Of a DNA stretch of 64,000 nucleotides, positions 59,301 through 64,000 are shown piece after piece; the first letter of the stretch is position 1; every line of letters starts with the position of its first letter. The notes beneath the pieces were generated by a model, which was given only the letters and a program-made list of their open reading frames with translations, did no database searches and was not told the DNA's origin. This DNA is from Climacium dendroides (taxonomy: Eukaryota; Streptophyta; Bryopsida; Hypnales; Climaciaceae): assembly GCA_950106755.1 (NCBI GenBank), contig OX467082.1:3224001-3288000 (forward strand), written 5' to 3'. The position numbers and the translations under genes are program-made.

Positions 59301-60186
59301 TTCGTTTAGGTTTTCATATTTTCATATTTACAAAGAAGCATTTGAGTAAAAACTTAAGACTTAACCGTAGGAACGTGATCCTGTCTCGTATACCAACCCC
59401 TGCCAGTAACAGCAACTTATCTAACCCAAGAACCTTCAATTAGCACGTGGCGTGTAAGCCTGCCTTGGCAAAATTTCTACGGCCACTAACCCTTGAATGA
59501 AAATGGGGTTGCCTACTATCCATTCAATAGCGGTCTACAACCTCCCAATTTTGAATGATTACATAAGAAATCGCCTATTACATTAAGTGAGAGTTTGGCC
59601 CATGATTAATGCCCAAACTAATCTCCTCAGTGAGCTCTAATGAGTGATCTCCCAATGAAAGAACACTCCTCCATATTGGTTAAAATGCATACACAGAAGC
59701 AAATAATAACCTCTACTTCACCTTCAAAGAAAAATCAAACACGACCACTACAGTAGTTGGCAAAAATCCCGAAAGAGACTTCCCAAGAATTTGATCATGG
59801 TAGACAATCATCATCTCACATACTAAGCTTGACAATGTGCCATCGACAAACGATCATAATGATCATGAAAAAAAAAAATCTTAGAATCAAAATCAAAATT
59901 AAAATGCAGTTCCTCAGATTTGAGACGAACCTTGCTGATGAAGTCTTCTCCTTCTTGATTTCGCAGCCTGGGAGTTCTTGCCCGAAGCAATAAGCACTTG
60001 AGACCTCAGCAGTTGCAACCGTGAAGCCAAGTCCGCAGAAACAGACCCTTGCAAAAGCTCTTTCAAGCCCACAAACTTCGGAGTCCGCAAGCCTGGAACA
60101 TACACATAGACTTCCCCGCCCACACTGACGGGAGCCGACGATGGCCTTGCTTCCTCTAAAGCTTCGGTGGATAGTATGCATCCCAT
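56360..60186 (-). CDS. BRO1-domain protein (endosomal targeting BRO1-like), myristoylation signal
   Basis: Nine exons on the minus strand join in phase to 465 aa: 60186-59931, 59162-59088, 58919-58861, 58624-58489, 58132-58036, 57889-57724, 57567-57323, 57118-57017 and 56621-56360. BRO1 domains bind ESCRT-III components; plant members of this small family resemble animal BROX. The N terminus MGCILS fits myristoylation at Gly2 and palmitoylation at Cys3, followed by VYVYVPGLRTPK. Later blocks follow the plant family closely: YYELLSILHLLGVLALQEAN, KVTEESKRTAIELLLKAASYF across a splice, NQALGHGVELQLG, SLAVKRRLSCEHVK, PLADGWREKHLSFVKWK, YYYHGLILDEG, GPMKYLSERIPREALTKAR and DEYDLPPVDPAW near the end. 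The C-terminal ~45 residues are specific to this gene. The intron after exon 4 appears to start with GC (GAAG|GCACGT). A 5' UTR intron is possible, as an acceptor-like TTTCAG lies just before the ATG. Confidence 0.92.
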
Positions 60187-61958
60187 TACGCTGCACCACC
60201 ACTGAAACCCAATTCTTTTTCATCATTACACATTCACTTACAAGCTTCATTCAATACACACTATTTTATAAGTTTTTACAAACCATGTAATGTTAGTAGA
60301 AGCCTCGGTACCTCAGGAAATGGACAACATACATCCCACTTCATTACAAGCCAAGTTCGCAAGTTCAAGTTTTTTCTCCGGCACCACAAAAGAAACCCCT
60401 ACAAACAACGTTTTATGTGTTCCTCTTAGAAGCGAATTCAAGTAACTACTCATGAGATGATTGTAACCTAAGTGAGAACGGCCATTTACACGAGAAGTTG
60501 GATTTACTCGCTTACCTTTTGTTAATGCTATCAAACGCAGGCCGTTTCTTCTTCAATGGCAGAGCAACTGAAAAACTCAAACGATAGAAACTCCACTAAA
60601 ACATACCTACAAAACAAAACGGTGTTTCTTGATCAGATTTTTGAGACAAGAGACTTGGTGAGTAGAGAGAGAAAGCCTTTATTGAACCTATCAGTCGCCT
60701 CTTCCTCACAAAAATAACAACAGCAGCAGCAAGTGATTCAACAAAGCATCTGTAACTGTCAGATCTGCGCGCCACTTTCACAACCCAGAAGCACCCACTT
60801 CTCTTACGCTTCTCTCAAGACTACAAAAAGAAGCCCAGTCCCCCTCACACCCCAAGAATGCGTCCTCGCATATCTCAGATTCACCATAACCAACAACAAA
60901 AAGTCAAAATCTGCAATAAAAACTACAACTGAAACTTACCAACAAACACACACCCCGCGTCAACACACAACAATCCAAATTCAGTTCAGGCAGCAAACGA
61001 CCACCATCACCAGTCAAGAAACCAGCTTTACAACCCCACCCCTGCAATTCTCAAACTCGAATATTTCTATGACAAGATGGTGAACCTACGCCTGCAATCG
61101 TCCTTTCCAAGACTCTTCTTTCTTTTTCGAGCCCCAAAGCCAGATCGTGCAGCAGGCTTTTGTTGAAACTTGGTGTGAGCTACGTTGTGTCTCTCGTTTG
61201 TGTCAGGCCAAACCGAATTCCGGAACTCCCAAGCAACCCAAGCGGCTTCCGTCCGAGATGTGAAATTTTCTCACGTTTTACTTTTTCAGCAGCCTTTTCT
61301 CGTTGACACATTATCATGGTACGTACTTTTATTCGTATTATATTAGTTGAGTTTCTTTTATTAGTATGGTACTACAGTACAATTGTGTTGTATAATTCTA
61401 CTGGTGATTGATCTTGCTGGCAAGGAAGAGCGGCCGGTGGGAACTTGACTTGACTGTTCGCAACAGGAACGAATTCGAAGGTGACGTATTTGCTAATTTT
61501 GCTCCTCCCGAAAGGAAATTTAAATCTTTTTTTCGGAGGTGACGTGCCACTGCAAAGGGAGAGGATTTTCTGGTACGGAACTTAACGGAAGGGAGCCAGG
61601 AAGGGAACAGTGAGTACTGTCTCACTGAGTCTCCTTTGGAAGTTGAAATATCTGTTTCTGGTGGCCAGGATTAGTGGCTGTGGGCTTGCGGGGATTGGCA
61701 GAGATGGATTCGGGCGGTCCCAGTTACCAGTTAGCAAAGACCTGATGTGTGGCTTCTAAATTTATAGTGTTTTTCTATTGCTTTGGAAGGACTATGAGCT
61801 GGCGCCTTTCGGTGACGACGTGTGTGTGGGGTGCTAGCGCTGTGATTCTTGGACGTGGCAGTTGGGTGGAGATGAGTGGCTTGCTGGGCGGCACTCACTG
61901 AGGAGGCCGGGTGGTTGGGGTCACAGCGCGCGTTTTGGGAGTCCACGGAAATGTAAGT
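60187..61958. other. Leader and promoter of the BRO1 gene
   Basis: No second gene seen. ORFs are low-complexity or lack domains. CT-rich stretches near 60660-60900 (minus strand) fit a leader. The GC-rich block at 61800-61950 could be promoter for either side. Confidence 0.4.
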
Positions 61959-62178
61959 TAAGAGCCTGTTTCCATTGCTAACCGGAACTGGAGGCCGGCC
62001 CAGCCAGGTCGGCGGCCCACCCAGGTCGGTTGACCACGGGCAGAGAGGAGAAAAAAACTCTGAAATCTTGATACGACGTACAGTTTTGAAAGCAAGCTTT
62101 GGGTCTAGGGTTTAGAAGGTCCAAGAACGTTTTCGACTTCTGCACCCCTCTACACACCCCAATGGAAACAGGCTCTTA
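61959..62178. mobile_element. MITE with TAAGAGCCTGTTTCCATTG inverted ends
   Basis: TAAGAGCCTGTTTCCATTG at the left and its exact complement CAATGGAAACAGGCTCTTA at the right bound 220 bp. Just inside the left end lies a GC-rich GGCCGG/GGTCGG-rich block reminiscent of the 6.1-kb element. Target duplication is unclear; TTA-like bases on both sides would fit PIF/Harbinger. Confidence 0.8.
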
Positions 62179-62195
62179 TTGATCAAGTGTGAAGA

Positions 62196-62885
62196 TGAAG
62201 ACACCTATCTATGCTATTTTTACCTGATTTTATTGACTTTGTGCTTTGGCGTTGACGCTTGCATCTATTATGGTTTCTAAATCCCGGTTTTCAAATCCTA
62301 TCTACCTTGGGGGGGATCATTTATTTTAGGTAGAGTGATAATCACTGGAAGGATGATGCCATTTACATCTATGAAAATGGATGAAACTTATAATCTATAG
62401 ATGAAATTTTATTTTTCATCCAAAAATAATGTGCTTTCATCCAAAATATAGCGATACTATCCCAAGATTTGGTAGCAAATTAGTGAGTTCATCCACTGAA
62501 AAGCAAGAATGTTTTGTCAAATATTCCCTTCCAAAAAAAATCATCTCTTTTTAGAGAAAAATCGCTCCCAAAAAACCTTGCTATCTACAACCATATTCAT
62601 ACTTCACAAAGTGGTTAGGGATTGGTTGGAGTGGGGATGTGGGGTTTGACCAATTAGCTCCAAAGCATGTGTGTAACAACATACCTACCTATGTTGTTTT
62701 TAACTACATTATTGGCTTTGTCCTTTGGCATTGACTCTCACATTTGTTACGGTTTCTAAATCTTAATTTTCAAATCCTACCTACAACCACATTCACACTT
62801 TATAACACAATTATTTAGTGTTTGGTTGGAGTGGGGATGTGGGGCTCATTCAATTGGCCCCCAAGCATGCACTTAACACAAAAAT
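62196..62885. repeat. Tandem duplication, first copy interrupted
   Basis: Two units share, in order, a TTTGG(C/T)(A/G)TTGAC segment, GGTTTCTAAATC, TTTTCAAATCCTA(T/C), CTACAACCA(T/C)ATTCA and TTGGTTGGAGTGGGGATGTG. The first (about 62196-62690) is longer by 275 bp. The second is about 62670-62885. Confidence 0.8.
62306..62580. mobile_element. Small insertion with 8-bp target duplication, hAT-like
   Basis: CTATCTAC occurs at 62298-62305 and 62581-62588. The second tandem unit has a single CTACCTAC at the equivalent place and lacks the 275 bp between. The ends are weakly inverted (GGGGGGGATCATTT against GGGAGCGATTTTT). The 8-bp duplication fits hAT elements. Confidence 0.68.
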
Positions 62886-64000
62886 TCTATAGCAATCGAT
62901 TAGCATTTACATTTCTTCAATCTATGTGCTTTTACCTACTTTGCATTGAATTGCTCGAATGACAAATCTTTCAATTTTAATGGGATTGGTTACAATTCAA
63001 AATGATCAATGGTGGATTCAATAATTGTGGGGAACTTAGGATAGAGCCTCATGATTACACTACTCTTGTTTGGGTTATAAAGTCTATTTTAACACAAAAG
63101 ATTAAACAAATACTCGGTCTTTAATTTTGACAAAATTTGCAAAATCATGTCTAAAAAATCATTATGAAGAATCATAGTAGGAAATCTGACTTTTCATTGA
63201 AATCATCAAGATGTTATTCTTTTCTATAGGAAAGTACAAAATCTTTCAAAGAGTTTATTGGATACCTTCCCATTGCAAATCCTATGTTGTCACATTTCTT
63301 TGTCATTGAATTCATTGAACTCACTAGCCTAAGTGTGACTCTTCCTGTTGGAAATCATACATCCATGTTGTTGTATATGGATTGGGTCAATTTTTTTGGA
63401 TGAATCACTATAAAATTTTAATTTGATACACACTTGGTTGGTGAAGTTGGTTGGATTTTTATTTTGTTGCATTTTTATTGGCTTTGGAAGCAAATCTCAA
63501 ACGAATAGAGACTTTGCATCAACACAAACTACATGTGATGAAGTTTGAGTATTACCTTACTTGATAACTGAGCTAGTGCTATGAGAGCAATGATTCTCAT
63601 TGAACAATTGTTTATTTTGTATTTTTGTGTGAACTTATGTTTTGAAATTGCAAAATGAAAATTTGGACTCAAAATCTGAAATGGACTATTCTACTAGTTC
63701 AATATTATTGGAGTTATCAATAGAAAATTTTAAATGAATACCACCTTTTTAATGAATGCTATTGTGAGATTTAAAGTTGGATACAGTATAGAGGGATTAG
63801 AATATTTAGAAGCTCGAACCACGTAAGGACGCTATAGGCTTAAAAATTTTATGAATGACTTCATGATTAACAATAGAAAAAATGGATGTATATATTGGAT
63901 TAATAATTAGAGTGTTTTGATGACTACCTTAGTCATAGGGGCCACATTCTTCCCAAGTTAACTATGTACCTTTATGTCTAATGCATAATTCAATTGCCAT
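62886..64000. other. AT-rich intergenic DNA, no feature seen
   Basis: No coding frame, inverted repeat or known element recognised up to the window's end. Confidence 0.5.

Noticed and set aside
61959..62178. TTA target-site duplication for this MITE
   Set aside because: Depending on where the terminus is placed, the flanks read TTA/TAT or TAA/TTA and are never identical direct repeats.

Overview
The window looks like nuclear DNA of a land plant. It has spliced genes with GT-AG introns of roughly 90 to 1,300 bp, AT-rich intergenic DNA, plant-only families (PLATZ, a plant-type receptor kinase, a plant BRO1 protein), TTTAGGG-like repeats and TA-flanked elements with ends close to CTCCCTCCGTCCC. 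Intron sizes and divergence from flowering-plant relatives make me favour a non-seed plant, probably a moss or other bryophyte. That is inference. I saw no rRNA, tRNA or CRISPR array.

Layout. 0.4-0.9 kb: an uninterrupted PLATZ-type zinc-binding gene. 4.5-7.9 kb: a tandem duplication carrying a Stowaway-like element, then a 1.8 kb DNA element with GC-rich ends. 8.6-9.5 kb: MIC10 (mitochondrial cristae). 11.7-13.1 kb (-): an unrecognised two-exon gene. 13.8-19.3 kb: a MITE and a broken Tc1/mariner transposase. 21.4-23.3 kb: cytochrome c oxidase subunit 6a in four exons. 25.2-26.1 kb: a piggyBac-like TTAA element. 28.0-33.1 kb: an F-box/LRR/ankyrin gene in six exons. 36.6-40.3 kb: a plastid-type heme-oxygenase-like gene in nine exons, lacking a histidine where the haem ligand is expected. 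43.6-49.6 kb: a 14-exon receptor kinase. 51.4-52.0 kb (-): a RAB18/RABC GTPase with no intron. 56.4-60.2 kb (-): a nine-exon BRO1-domain protein. 61.9-62.9 kb: a foldback element and a tandem duplication holding a small insertion.

The genes are not an operon or an obvious cluster. MIC10 and COX6A are both mitochondrial inner-membrane proteins; RAB18 and the BRO1 protein both concern endomembranes; I read nothing more into these pairs. Two links stand out. First, the leader of the F-box gene (about 27.53-27.90 kb) and the leader plus transit-peptide start of the heme-oxygenase-like gene (about 36.40-36.72 kb) are copies of one ancestral segment, coding in one place and apparently untranslated in the other. 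Second, the receptor kinase joins an extracellular VWA/Cache region like that of animal calcium-channel alpha2-delta subunits to a plant RLK kinase domain. It is the best candidate for something undescribed.

Exon joins were worked out by hand from splice sites and reading phase. Every multi-exon model given sums to an open frame ending in a stop, but none has been checked against transcripts or databases.
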